Origin: JASGDB01 sp049841315
GTDB taxonomy: Bacteria; Bacteroidota; Bacteroidia; Flavobacteriales; Weeksellaceae
Direction of reading: 5' to 3'
Assembly: GCA_049841315.1 (NCBI GenBank)
Contig: JASGDB010000036.1
Location: 1-9,137 of the forward strand
DNA: 9,137 nt
The position numbers were made by a program, and so were the translations under genes. Below the pieces are notes generated by a model. That model was given only the letters and a program-made list of their open reading frames with translations, did not search any database and was not told the origin of the DNA. Positions 1 through 6,490 of this stretch are shown in pieces (positions within the stretch are counted from its first letter, which is position 1; each line of letters starts with the position of its first letter).

Positions 1-193
1 AGAGCCTGTTTAAATTTTATTGCAATTATTTTTTATAGCAATTTTGAGATGGATTTTTTGCTTTTTGTTCGAAGATTTATCGGGATAAATCGAGAATGAA
101 AAGTGAAAAATACGCTCAAAAGGGCAGAAAAATAATGCAAAGATAATTATTGAGAATCAAATTCAATATTTCGTTAAAATTTAAACAGGCTCT
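1..193. mobile_element. MITE-like element with 19-bp terminal inverted repeats
   Basis: Positions 1-19 (AGAGCCTGTTTAAATTTTA) are the exact reverse complement of 175-193. The 155 bp between them are very AT-rich, have no plausible ORF, and contain a short perfect hairpin at 74-91 (GATTTATC, GG, GATAAATC). A small non-coding unit bounded by perfect inverted ends is the usual form of a MITE, mobilised in trans by a full-length insertion sequence with the same ends. The ends faintly resemble the GAGNCTG-type termini of some IS5-family elements; that assignment is weak and from memory. The left end coincides with the window edge, so a longer repeat or a target-site duplication cannot be tested. 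It could also be a deletion remnant of an IS. Confidence 0.65.
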
Positions 194-232
194 CAATGTC
201 TTTAATGAGGGTTTCACGATTTTCGGTTAGTT

Positions 233-397
233 TGTCATTCCGACGGAGGAGGAAACCTACGAAGTGGTTCGACGAAGTCAATCTCAGAGATTCTTCATTA
301 CACCTCGTTCCATTCAGAATGACAAAGTACATCATTGGAGGAACGATGAAGCAATCTGTTGGATTACTTCACTATACTGCGTTTCGTTCGCAATGAC
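233..397. repeat. Degenerate flavobacterial intergenic repeat (TGTCATTC...GAATGACA)
   Basis: TGTCATTC at 233-240 is the reverse complement of GAATGACA at 317-324. Between them lies a perfect 6-bp palindrome, AATCTC-A-GAGATT (280-292). A second half-unit follows (325-397) with a GAAGCAATC/GATTACTTC hairpin (348-370) and ends in GCAATGAC. This pattern matches a class of interspersed intergenic repeats that I recall from Flavobacteriia and other bacteria, in which 'rotten' GTCATTC/GAATGAC arms flank GAAGCAATC hairpins. The unit reaches the stop codon of the YfhO gene (397-399), so it forms the 3' end of that transcript. The 39 bp at 194-232 show nothing recognisable. Confidence 0.6.
348..370 (-). 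terminator. Hairpin downstream of YfhO, possible transcript 3' end
   Basis: GAAGCAATC (348-356) pairs with GATTACTTC (362-370) through nine positions, one of them not a Watson-Crick match, around a 5-nt loop. It lies 26 nt past the YfhO stop codon in the direction of transcription. No run of T follows it on the minus strand, so it is not a canonical intrinsic terminator. It may simply be part of the interspersed repeat, or may stabilise the mRNA 3' end. Confidence 0.25.
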
Positions 398-2955
398 TAT
401 TCGATAAGTTCACGGTTTTGGTTTTTATACATCCAATAAATTCCCAAAGCAGACAAAACCAAAAACAACCCAAACGCAATCATCGAAATCACTTTTCCTC
501 TGGCAATCACTTCCGGCTCGAAGACCATTTTTATCGTGTGGTTTCCGGCAGGTACGTGAACCGCCCGAAGCAGATAATCCGCTTTGATGTACGGCACTTC
601 TTTTCCGTCAATCTGCATTTTCCAGCCGTGAGGATAATAAATTTCTGAAAATACCGCCAACTGAGGCGTTTTACTTTCAGATTTGTATTCTATCGCATTC
701 GGCTGATACGATGTTAAATTAATAACGGCTGTACTGTCTTTTTCAATCGTTTTTCCGTTAAAATATTTTTTGTCGTCCTCTGAAATGACCGCCGTTTTTT
801 TTGTGTCGATTTCTCCGATAGCATCGATTTCTTCATTCGGAGATTTCGCCATTTTCACATCCGAAACAAACCACGCATCTCCGTTGGCATAAGGATTCGG
901 AACAGCCTGCGGATTTTCCGCATCACCGAAAATCATATATTTTGCGTTCAGCATATTCAGGATTCTCGGTACTTTTACCGTATCCATTTCGTAGAAATAT
1001 TTGTTAATCAAATCATCGTATCTTCTTAATTTCACAGCGTGATAACCGCCGATTGACGATTTGAAATACGAAGTATTCGTCTCGCTGAACGTTCCCAAAA
1101 CCTGATTGTAAATGCGGTAATGCGTTTTGTCTTTGTCGGCAATGGTTTCCAGAGTTTTGTTCACTTTTGCGTTTTGCAGAAGCGACTGCAATGCCGGATT
1201 GTCGCCGACTTTGCTCTCCAGAAGTTCAGAACTTTCAGTCTGGAACGGATTTTCCGCAAAAATTTTGTCAATGAAATTATCGTTGTTCAGATAACGCTTG
1301 TCCACGCTCCACAAATCTAAGAAACTGACCAGACCGATGATTAATAAAGCGATATTCTGATTCAGTTTTTTCTTCATTCCGAAGTAGAGAACCGTTGCCG
1401 TGATTCCGACATATAAAATCGCTTTTATGGCATCAATCCGGAACATTTTGTAGCGTTCATTCGAAAGAAAATCCAGCAGATAAGGCGGAAAATACGTTTT
1501 TTCCGAATCGGTATGGAAGCCTAAAAGGGATTTTCCGAAAAGCAGAAGAAGCAGAGTAATTCCCAAAACCGATGAGGTTACATACAGCAGAATTTTCTTT
1601 TTGTAATCATCCGTTAAAATGTTTCCAGCCGAAGTTTCCGTTGTTTCATCGGAATTAAAAAAGCGGTACAAACCTAAAATCGCAACCAGCGGAAATAATA
1701 ATTCCACAACCACTAAAATCGAACTCGGCGCTCTGAATTTGTTGTAAAACGGAACAAAATCAATAAAGAAATCTGACAGTCCGAGAAAATTTCTTCCCCA
1801 AGCCAGACCAATCGTAAGCGCAGATGCTCCCAAAATCCAGTAACGGTATTTTTTCCAAGCAAAGAAAAATCCGAGAATCGCAAGAAATACGACCACTGCA
1901 CCCTGATACGCAGGGCCGGAAGTTCCTTCCTGGTCGCCCCAATACGTTAATCCGCCAAAACCTTTCATAATCCGGTTGTATTCTTCCTGCGACGATACGT
2001 TTTCCTGAATGAGATTCTGCACGCCTTCCGCGATAGGTTCAGAGCCTTCTTCCTGACTTGCACCTCCCATTAATCTCGGAATAAAAAGATTCAGGGTTTC
2101 CAACTTTCCGTAACTCCACATCAGCATGCTTTCTTTGTCCATTCCCGATTTTTCGGACGAATGGCGGTCGTTGTTCAGAATCTGTTTTCCTCTGACGGTT
2201 TCTTTGATGTATTCGGAATTTGCCATAATTCTCTGGCTGTTCATTCCAACACCGAGAATACACGCCAAACCAACGATTCCCGTAGAAATCAGGAAATGCT
2301 TTGCCGGAGTTTTTTTCTTTATAACCCGAACGATTTCCGAAATAAATAAAAATCCGATTCCCAGAAACAGATAATACGTCATCTGAGGGTGGTTTGCAGA
2401 AATCTGAAGTCCCATAAACAGAGCCGTAACAATGAATCCGAGAACGTATTTTTTACGGATATAAACCAAAAGGATTCCCGCCAAAAGAGGTGCGAAATAA
2501 GCAACGGTATGAATTTTTCCGTTGTGTCCCGCCGAAAGTGCGATATAAAAATAGGTGGAAAGTCCGAAAAAAGTAGCACCCAAAAGTGCGTATTTCCAGT
2601 TTCTGACGACCACCATTCCCAAAAGGAAAAATCCCGAAAACAGCAGAACAAGATAATTGACTGGTTTTTGAAACGGCGTAACAAGATTGTCCACCGTTTT
2701 GATAATATCGCCACGGAATTTCGCTCCCATTTGATAGGTCGGCATTCCGCCGAACATTGAGTCGCTCCAGTAGGTTTCTTCTCCGTTTTGGGCTCTGTAA
2801 TCCCGAAGTTCTTTCGCAAAACCTCTGTCCTGAACGATGTCGTGCTGGAAAAGTTGTTTTCCGTTAAGAACCGGATTCGCATAAATATAGGCGATAACGA
2901 TGAACAGGAGCAGACTTCCTGCGATGAAAACCAGATTTTTGTTTCTTTTTAGCAT
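397..2955 (-). CDS. YfhO family multi-pass membrane protein
   Basis: This 852-residue protein matches the YfhO family (Pfam PF09586), large polytopic membrane proteins of the GT-C glycosyltransferase type; B. subtilis YfhO has been linked to glycosylation of lipoteichoic acid, but the substrate in flavobacteria is unknown. An N-terminal membrane segment spans about residues 8-26. It is followed by an external loop with HDIVQDRG (D39 is a candidate first-loop catalytic acid, by inference) and many further hydrophobic segments up to about residue 540. A soluble region follows, ending in the typical motif YYPHGWKMQIDGKEVPY, and a last membrane helix lies near 821-842. The length is normal for the family and the frame is intact. 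It is the last gene of the leftward cluster, separated from DUF4834 by the inserted RAYT gene. The ATG at 2955 fits the membrane N-terminus. Confidence 0.93.
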   Translation of the reverse strand: MLKRNKNLVFIAGSLLLFIVIAYIYANPVLNGKQLFQHDIVQDRGFAKELRDYRAQNGEETYWSDSMFGGMPTYQMGAKFRGDIIKTVDNLVTPFQKPVNYLVLLFSGFFLLGMVVVRNWKYALLGATFFGLSTYFYIALSAGHNGKIHTVAYFAPLLAGILLVYIRKKYVLGFIVTALFMGLQISANHPQMTYYLFLGIGFLFISEIVRVIKKKTPAKHFLISTGIVGLACILGVGMNSQRIMANSEYIKETVRGKQILNNDRHSSEKSGMDKESMLMWSYGKLETLNLFIPRLMGGASQEEGSEPIAEGVQNLIQENVSSQEEYNRIMKGFGGLTYWGDQEGTSGPAYQGAVVVFLAILGFFFAWKKYRYWILGASALTIGLAWGRNFLGLSDFFIDFVPFYNKFRAPSSILVVVELLFPLVAILGLYRFFNSDETTETSAGNILTDDYKKKILLYVTSSVLGITLLLLLFGKSLLGFHTDSEKTYFPPYLLDFLSNERYKMFRIDAIKAILYVGITATVLYFGMKKKLNQNIALLIIGLVSFLDLWSVDKRYLNNDNFIDKIFAENPFQTESSELLESKVGDNPALQSLLQNAKVNKTLETIADKDKTHYRIYNQVLGTFSETNTSYFKSSIGGYHAVKLRRYDDLINKYFYEMDTVKVPRILNMLNAKYMIFGDAENPQAVPNPYANGDAWFVSDVKMAKSPNEEIDAIGEIDTKKTAVISEDDKKYFNGKTIEKDSTAVINLTSYQPNAIEYKSESKTPQLAVFSEIYYPHGWKMQIDGKEVPYIKADYLLRAVHVPAGNHTIKMVFEPEVIARGKVISMIAFGLFLVLSALGIYWMYKNQNRELIE

Positions 2956-2970
2956 ATTTTTCTTGGTAAT

Positions 2971-2976
2971 CTCCTT
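2971..2976 (-). promoter_or_regulatory. Possible ribosome binding site of the YfhO gene
   Basis: AAGGAG on the minus strand, 15 nt before the ATG at 2955 and only 4 nt from the neighbouring palindrome (2981-3013). The spacing is long for a Shine-Dalgarno site, and Bacteroidota depend on such sites only weakly. Folding of the palindrome just upstream could still affect access to it. Confidence 0.3.
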
Positions 2977-2980
2977 TGTG

Positions 2981-3013
2981 AACCCTTTCAGAGTTTCAAA
3001 CTCTGAAAGGGTT
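2981..3013. repeat. REP-like 33-bp palindrome, copy 1
   Basis: AACCCTTTCAGAGTTT, one base (C2997), then its exact reverse complement: 16 complementary bases on each side. It lies 25 nt past the RAYT stop codon and 25 nt before the YfhO start. With the second copy at 3643-3675 it brackets the transposase gene. Compared with the reverse complement of copy 2 it differs at one base; compared in the same direction it differs at two. The copies therefore fit best as an inverted pair. On either strand it would form a very stable hairpin, but without a T-run that would mark a standard terminator. Confidence 0.85.
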
Positions 3014-3038
3014 GTTTAAAGATTCGATTTTTTGTTCA

Positions 3039-3632
3039 TTAATAAGGTAAATTTAAAATGTCGTAGTTTTTATGCGAAAATATGAAATTATCTTTATCTT
3101 CAAATAATTCTAAAACTTCGTTTCTGTTTATTTTTGATTTGCTTGTTGAAAGTATGGCATTGTAAGAAGACCATTTATACGATTGAAGGTCATCACAAAT
3201 CCCGTGATGTAAGGGATTGTTGTGGATGTAAAGAATCAATCTTTTAAAGTAATTTTCATCGGTTATTTTTATTCTTTCAAATGGCTTTTCAAACAGGCTT
3301 CCTGTTCGGTTGTATTTTTTATTGACAGCCTGAGTATAGGCATTGAAAAAATGGGAAAATTGTTTGGACGGATTTATGGATTTGGGTTCTTTTATCGTAG
3401 AGTATTCAAAATCGGAGATATTCAGTTCATCAGATTCTTTTATTCTTACTAAAAAATGAAAATGATTTCTAAGAAGACAGTACGCATATAATTCTGCAAC
3501 AGGCGAAATGTATTTGGCAAATAATTTTAAGAAATAAGAGTAATTATCATCTTCAAAAAAGACGACATTTCTATTATTACCTCTGTTGTATATATGGTAA
3601 TAGTTTCCAAATTCAATAGTTTCCGTTTCCAT
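3039..3632 (-). CDS. REP-associated tyrosine transposase (RAYT, Transposase_17 / IS200-like Y1)
   Basis: The 197-residue protein has the hallmarks of the RAYT/TnpA-REP group of Y1 single-strand transposases. These are the N-terminal YYHIYNRGNN (11-20), the HUH metal site in NHFHFLV (H57, H59), the NKKYNRTGSLFEKPF block (104-118), and YIHNNPLHHG (135-144) followed by YKWSSY (152-157). Y135 is the likely catalytic tyrosine, by family analogy. Such enzymes cut and join single-stranded DNA at REP palindromes and are thought to spread REPs without moving as a classical IS. The flanking palindromes at 3643-3675 and 2981-3013 are the presumed substrates. No Shine-Dalgarno is seen; the ATG at 3632 is 10 nt from the upstream palindrome. 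A sampled stretch (3421-3480) is 25% G+C against 42% in a YfhO stretch (2581-2640), consistent with transfer. The frame is intact. Confidence 0.92.
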   Translation of the reverse strand: METETIEFGNYYHIYNRGNNRNVVFFEDDNYSYFLKLFAKYISPVAELYAYCLLRNHFHFLVRIKESDELNISDFEYSTIKEPKSINPSKQFSHFFNAYTQAVNKKYNRTGSLFEKPFERIKITDENYFKRLILYIHNNPLHHGICDDLQSYKWSSYNAILSTSKSKINRNEVLELFEDKDNFIFSHKNYDILNLPY

Positions 3633-3642
3633 AATAAAAACA

Positions 3643-3675
3643 AACCCTTTCAGAGTCTGAAACTCTGAAAGGGTT
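3643..3675. repeat. REP-like 33-bp palindrome, copy 2
   Basis: AACCCTTTCAGAG and CTCTGAAAGGGTT arms (13 bp, perfect) enclose TCTGAAA. The only changes from copy 1 are in the seven central bases. It sits between the DUF4834 stop (6 nt away) and the RAYT start (10 nt away), so it lies in the 5' leader of the transposase and in the 3' end of the upstream transcript. Confidence 0.85.
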
Positions 3676-3681
3676 GAGAGA

Positions 3682-3918
3682 TTATTTCGTTTTTTCTTCC
3701 TCTTTCACTTCTTCGTAGTCCACGGTTTCGGCATCCCAGTTCAGACCGTGGTTTCCGGATTTTAATTTTTCCTTTTCGGTTTCGGCTTTTGTTCCGTTGT
3801 TTTGTTGGGGGAAAACCGATTTATAGAATGTGCTGAAAAAAATCCGTTTCAAAATATTCCAAACGAAAAAGATAATGATAGTCGCAAGGATAAATTCAAT
3901 AATATATTTCATCGGCAT
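3682..3918 (-). CDS. DUF4834 family small membrane protein
   Basis: This is a 78-residue protein with one N-terminal transmembrane helix (about residues 6-23), a short basic stretch, a charged low-complexity linker and the conserved C-terminal block NWDAETVDYEEVK (60-72). That combination fits the DUF4834 family, which I recall as restricted to Bacteroidota and of unknown function. It begins 12 nt after the stop of the DUF6263 lipoprotein gene, so the two are almost certainly co-transcribed. Either Met1 or Met3 could be the start; both precede the helix. In related genomes I would expect YfhO to follow directly, but here the RAYT unit intervenes. Confidence 0.85.
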   Translation of the reverse strand: MPMKYIIEFILATIIIFFVWNILKRIFFSTFYKSVFPQQNNGTKAETEKEKLKSGNHGLNWDAETVDYEEVKEEEKTK

Positions 3919-3930
3919 GGATTGTTGAGG

Positions 3931-4971
3931 TTATTTTGTGTTTACCATTACGTTGGAATTGGTGGTGCTTTTCATGGTCTGAGTTTGTTTTCCGTCGGAC
4001 ATACTTTCGGTCTGAACGGTTTTCACGTTGATGTTCTGACTTAAAATCCAGCCGGTATTCTGGTCTAATTTTATGGTTCCGTTTTGTGTCAGTTCGGAAC
4101 TCATAGAATGGGTCATTCCTTGTTGAGACTGCTTGTCGCTTTGCTTAGGAATACCGCCTGTTACACCGATTTCCGCTACGCCGTTTCCAATGCTTTTCAG
4201 TTGGTAAGTCGTGGTCAGTTTTATTTTTCCGTCCGGTGTTGCGTTTTCAGATTCCGACCATTTTTCGCCGACTTTCACGCCTTTTGCAGGGAAAATTTTC
4301 AGGTTTTTTTCCAGTTGGGTTTTTAAAGTTTTCTCGTCGAAGGACTCTTTAAAGCCGTCAATAAACGCTTTTTTCTGTTCAGCCGTTTTTAAATCGGCAG
4401 AAAGAGCATCGCCTGCTTTTTTATAAATAGCGTCAAACCCCGTAATGGATTGTACGGCTCCGTCTTTTTTCAGTTTTAATTTTAATTTATTTCCGACCAG
4501 TGCTTTATTGACTTTCCACATCAGTTTCAGCTGTGGGTCTTGCGGAGCGTTACTTTTGGTATCAATGGCAACGGTTTTTCCTTCTGCGGACTGCTGATTT
4601 TTTTTGGAAATGATATTGATGTCAATATCGTAAACGCCGTTCGTTTCGCCAACCACCGTGAACGACATTTCATCGGAAGTTTCAGTGGTCATATTCACTG
4701 TTTTTCCGGAAGGGTCGGTAATGGTTTGTGTGTTTTTCTGCAAGGTGATGAAAGGGTAAGTTTGCCCTTTTTCGAGTTTGAAACCTTGTCTGAAAATGCC
4801 GGTTGAATCGGCTATTGCAGGAGATGCTTCAACGGTTTTCACGGAATCAGCCGGAACTTCTACGGTTATGGTTTTTCCGGTTTTTTCATCGACTTTGGTA
4901 ATGGTTGCCGTTTCTTTTTTACAGGAAATAATTGCTATTGAAATAAGCAGGGTTGCTGTGAGGTTTTTCAT
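3931..4971 (-). CDS. DUF6263 family lipoprotein
   Basis: This 346-residue protein has a short signal peptide and a lipobox ending IISC, so C17 would be lipidated by signal peptidase II. The mature start C-K-K-E resembles, loosely, the charged lipoprotein export signals that send Bacteroidota lipoproteins to the cell surface. The rest is a beta-rich soluble domain without membrane segments, with motifs such as GQTYPF (69-74) and VGEKWSES. It matches the DUF6263 family, whose function is unknown. It lies 44 nt after rlmB and 12 nt before DUF4834. The start ATG at 4971 gives a complete signal peptide and no alternative is needed. Confidence 0.82.
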   Translation of the reverse strand: MKNLTATLLISIAIISCKKETATITKVDEKTGKTITVEVPADSVKTVEASPAIADSTGIFRQGFKLEKGQTYPFITLQKNTQTITDPSGKTVNMTTETSDEMSFTVVGETNGVYDIDINIISKKNQQSAEGKTVAIDTKSNAPQDPQLKLMWKVNKALVGNKLKLKLKKDGAVQSITGFDAIYKKAGDALSADLKTAEQKKAFIDGFKESFDEKTLKTQLEKNLKIFPAKGVKVGEKWSESENATPDGKIKLTTTYQLKSIGNGVAEIGVTGGIPKQSDKQSQQGMTHSMSSELTQNGTIKLDQNTGWILSQNINVKTVQTESMSDGKQTQTMKSTTNSNVMVNTK

Positions 4972-4984
4972 TAATTTAAAATTT

Positions 4985-5015
4985 TAAAAATATTTTGAGG
5001 CAATTCTCTTGCCAA
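4985..5015 (-). promoter_or_regulatory. Possible weak Bacteroidota promoter before the DUF6263 gene
   Basis: On the minus strand TATTTTTA (4985-4992) matches seven of eight positions of the -7 box TAnnTTTG, and a TTG (5013-5015) lies 20 nt upstream as the -33 box. The -33 box abuts the rlmB stop codon and the leader would be very short. A small GGCAA/TTGCC hairpin (4999-5013) sits between the boxes, with an AT-rich but not pure-T tract after it. It could be a weak internal promoter or just an AT-rich spacer. Confidence 0.22.
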
Positions 5016-5813
5016 TTATGGATTCATTTTCTGCCTCACCGCTTCATACAAAACCGCACCACAAGCAACGGAAACATTCAGCGACTGCGTTTTTCCTTCA
5101 ATCGGAAGTTTTATTTTTTCGTCGGCGTGATGCATAACTTCTTTGGAAATTCCGGTTTCTTCATTTCCCATTACAATCGCACAAGGCTCTGTGAAACTCA
5201 CATCATAAATCAGTTTGGTTGCTTTCTCCGTCGAAGCATACACCAAAACGCCGGATTGTTGAAGAAAATCTACGGTGTGTGCAAGATTTTTTTCTTTACA
5301 GATTTTGATATTGTAAATCGCTCCGGCAGAAGTTTTTATTGCATCGGAATTAATCGGCGATGCTCCTTTTTCGGGAATAATCACGGCATCAACGCCGACA
5401 CATTCTGCCGTTCTGCAAATTGCTCCGAAATTCCGCACGTCTGTCAACCGGTCTAAAATCAAAAGAAACGGCGTTCTCCCTTCCTCAAAAATCTGCGGAA
5501 GCACATCCTCAATTTTATAAAACGGAACATCCGAAATAAACGCTACGACTCCCTGATGATTTTTCCGTGTAAAACGGTTGAGTTTTTCCACAGGAACATA
5601 GTTCGGACGGATGCTGTGTTTGCTGAGAAGTCTTTTCAGGTCAGCGTAAATTTCGCCTTGCAAAGCGTTCTGAACAAATATTTTGTCAATGGTTTTTCCG
5701 GCTTCTATGGCTTCCATTACAGGTCGCAGTCCGAAAATAAAATCCTTATCTGCCCCCTTTCCCCCAGAGGGGGAACTATGGTTACTATCGTTATTTTGAT
5801 TTTTGTATGCCAT
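5016..5813 (-). CDS. rlmB: 23S rRNA (guanosine-2'-O)-methyltransferase RlmB, SpoU/TrmH family
   Basis: RlmB uses S-adenosylmethionine to methylate the 2'-OH of G2251 (E. coli numbering) in the peptidyl-transferase loop of 23S rRNA. The 265-residue protein has an N-terminal substrate-binding domain starting at FIFGLRPVMEAI (25-36) and a C-terminal SPOUT knot. The knot carries motif 1, LDRLTDVRNFGAICRT (N128 and R134 expected at the active site), motif 2, VMGNEETGIS (214-223), and motif 3, KLPIEGKTQSLNVSVA (235-250). The first 24 residues are unusual: residues about 8-21 (NDSNHSSPSGGKGA) are encoded by a G/C-rich palindromic repeat that also occurs just upstream of the gene. No start codon exists between the ATG at 5813 and the conserved domain, so this extension must be translated. 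The family identity is secure; only the N-terminus is odd. Confidence 0.95.
   Translation of the reverse strand: MAYKNQNNDSNHSSPSGGKGADKDFIFGLRPVMEAIEAGKTIDKIFVQNALQGEIYADLKRLLSKHSIRPNYVPVEKLNRFTRKNHQGVVAFISDVPFYKIEDVLPQIFEEGRTPFLLILDRLTDVRNFGAICRTAECVGVDAVIIPEKGASPINSDAIKTSAGAIYNIKICKEKNLAHTVDFLQQSGVLVYASTEKATKLIYDVSFTEPCAIVMGNEETGISKEVMHHADEKIKLPIEGKTQSLNVSVACGAVLYEAVRQKMNP
5751..5806. repeat. C/G-rich palindromic repeat, copy A, inside the rlmB start region
   Basis: The 16-bp sequence TGCCCCCTTTCCCCCA (5751-5766) is repeated exactly at 5828-5843, 77 bp away. The core TTCCCCC-AGA-GGGGGAA (5759-5775) is a perfect 7-bp hairpin stem. Similarity continues more loosely through a TGGnTA...GTTATTTTG tail. 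The repeat is in frame with rlmB and encodes residues near 3-24 in the extended view, with the palindrome giving SSPSGGKGA. Confidence 0.7.
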
Positions 5814-5827
5814 TAATTCTATTTATT

Positions 5828-5868
5828 TGCCCCCTTTCCCCCAAAGGGGAGAGCAGTGGCTATTGTTT
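5828..5868. repeat. C/G-rich palindromic repeat, copy B, upstream of rlmB
   Basis: It shares the first 16 bp with copy A, then AAAGGGGAGAG and a TGGCTATTGTTTTG tail aligning with the TGGTTACTATCGTTATTTTG tail of copy A. It sits 15 nt before the rlmB ATG and so would lie in its mRNA leader. A shorter, inverted relative (CTCCCTTTGGGG) occurs at 5929-5940. Confidence 0.65.
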
Positions 5869-5928
5869 TGTGTGTTGTTGTTAAATTTATTTACACATAA
5901 TAATTTAACAGTTGGTATTAGATATTTT

Positions 5929-5959
5929 CTCCCTTTGGGGACTAATTACGAAAGTAATT
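5929..5959. repeat. Degenerate inverted copy of the C/G-rich repeat plus a GAAA-loop hairpin
   Basis: CTCCCTTTGGGG (5929-5940) is the reverse complement of the CCCCAAAGGGGAG core of copy B, short of one G. Right beside it AATTAC-GAAA-GTAATT (5944-5959) is a perfect 6-bp hairpin with a 4-nt loop. Both lie 8 to 38 nt past the DinB stop codon on the minus strand, where a transcript end might be expected, but there is no T-run. The rest of the 153-bp DinB-rlmB spacer is AT-rich with no clear promoter. Confidence 0.4.
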
Positions 5960-5966
5960 TGCAGGC

Positions 5967-6434
5967 TTATTCCTCACCCAAAATCGCCCTTTTCTGCGCC
6001 ATCACATATCCGTAATGCAGACTTTCGTGCATATTGTTGAAAATAATCGCATCCTGAATATTTTTCAAATCCATTCCGAAACTTGTCGTGTAGGGTGTGT
6101 AATCTTCAAAAAAACCGGAATCGTAATCTCTCATCAGAATTTTTGAAGTTTCCGTAAGAAGAAATGCGAGGTCTTCTACTTCGGATTGTGCTACACTCAG
6201 GTTCGGAAGTGTTCCTTTTTTATAGGTTTCAATCCAGTATTTATCTATCCTGAAAGGATTTCCGCTAAGATAATAATGCAGAAGCTGTTGAGTTGCCACA
6301 CAATGTGCGATGTTCCAGTATATATTATTGTTGAATCCGTCGGGAATCAGCATAAGGTCTTTGTGGGACGTGTTTTGCAGGATTTCCAGAAGATTTTTCC
6401 GGACTTGGCGGTGTGCCAGAAAATGATAATTCAT
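5967..6434 (-). CDS. DinB family (DinB/YfiT-like) metalloprotein
   Basis: With the ATG at 6434 this is a 155-residue helical protein of the DinB/YfiT-like superfamily, putative metal-dependent enzymes; many members are of unknown role and some are thiol S-transferases. The expected metal-binding histidine triad is visible: H44 in WNIAHCVATQQ, then H136 and H140 in NMHESLHYG. The frame stays open upstream to a TTG at 6485, but those 17 codons contain a near-perfect promoter and do not look like protein. The methionine before NYHFLAHRQVRKN is therefore the better start. It heads the leftward cluster; its functional link with rlmB is unclear. Confidence 0.85.
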   Translation of the reverse strand: MNYHFLAHRQVRKNLLEILQNTSHKDLMLIPDGFNNNIYWNIAHCVATQQLLHYYLSGNPFRIDKYWIETYKKGTLPNLSVAQSEVEDLAFLLTETSKILMRDYDSGFFEDYTPYTTSFGMDLKNIQDAIIFNNMHESLHYGYVMAQKRAILGEE

Positions 6435-6454
6435 TTTGTGAGATTTTATCGCTT

Positions 6455-6486
6455 CAAAATTACTGTAATTAACTGAGAATGACAAA
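6455..6486 (-). promoter_or_regulatory. Bacteroidota housekeeping promoter of the DinB gene
   Basis: On the minus strand the -7 box TAATTTTG (6455-6462) matches TAnnTTTG fully, and a -33 TTTG (6483-6486) lies 20 nt upstream, the spacing typical of the Bacteroidota primary sigma factor. The leader to the ATG at 6434 would be only about 10-17 nt. This site also supports the short DinB reading frame. Confidence 0.6.
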
Positions 6487-6490
6487 CAGT

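Noticed and set aside
196..396. 66-codon plus-strand frame
   Set aside because: It only translates the interspersed repeat with its hairpins, has no promoter or ribosome site, and its product resembles no known protein.
2981..3013. Standard intrinsic terminator
   Set aside because: The stem is strong but no T-run follows on either strand, and a near-identical copy on the other side of the RAYT gene points to a REP element.
4995..5456. 153-codon plus-strand frame opposite rlmB
   Set aside because: It is antisense to conserved SpoU motifs, and its Cys/Phe/Arg-rich product looks like a shadow frame.
6435..6485. Longer DinB frame from a TTG start
   Set aside because: The extra 17 codons contain a full TAnnTTTG promoter with its -33 box, and the family domain begins at the ATG at 6434.
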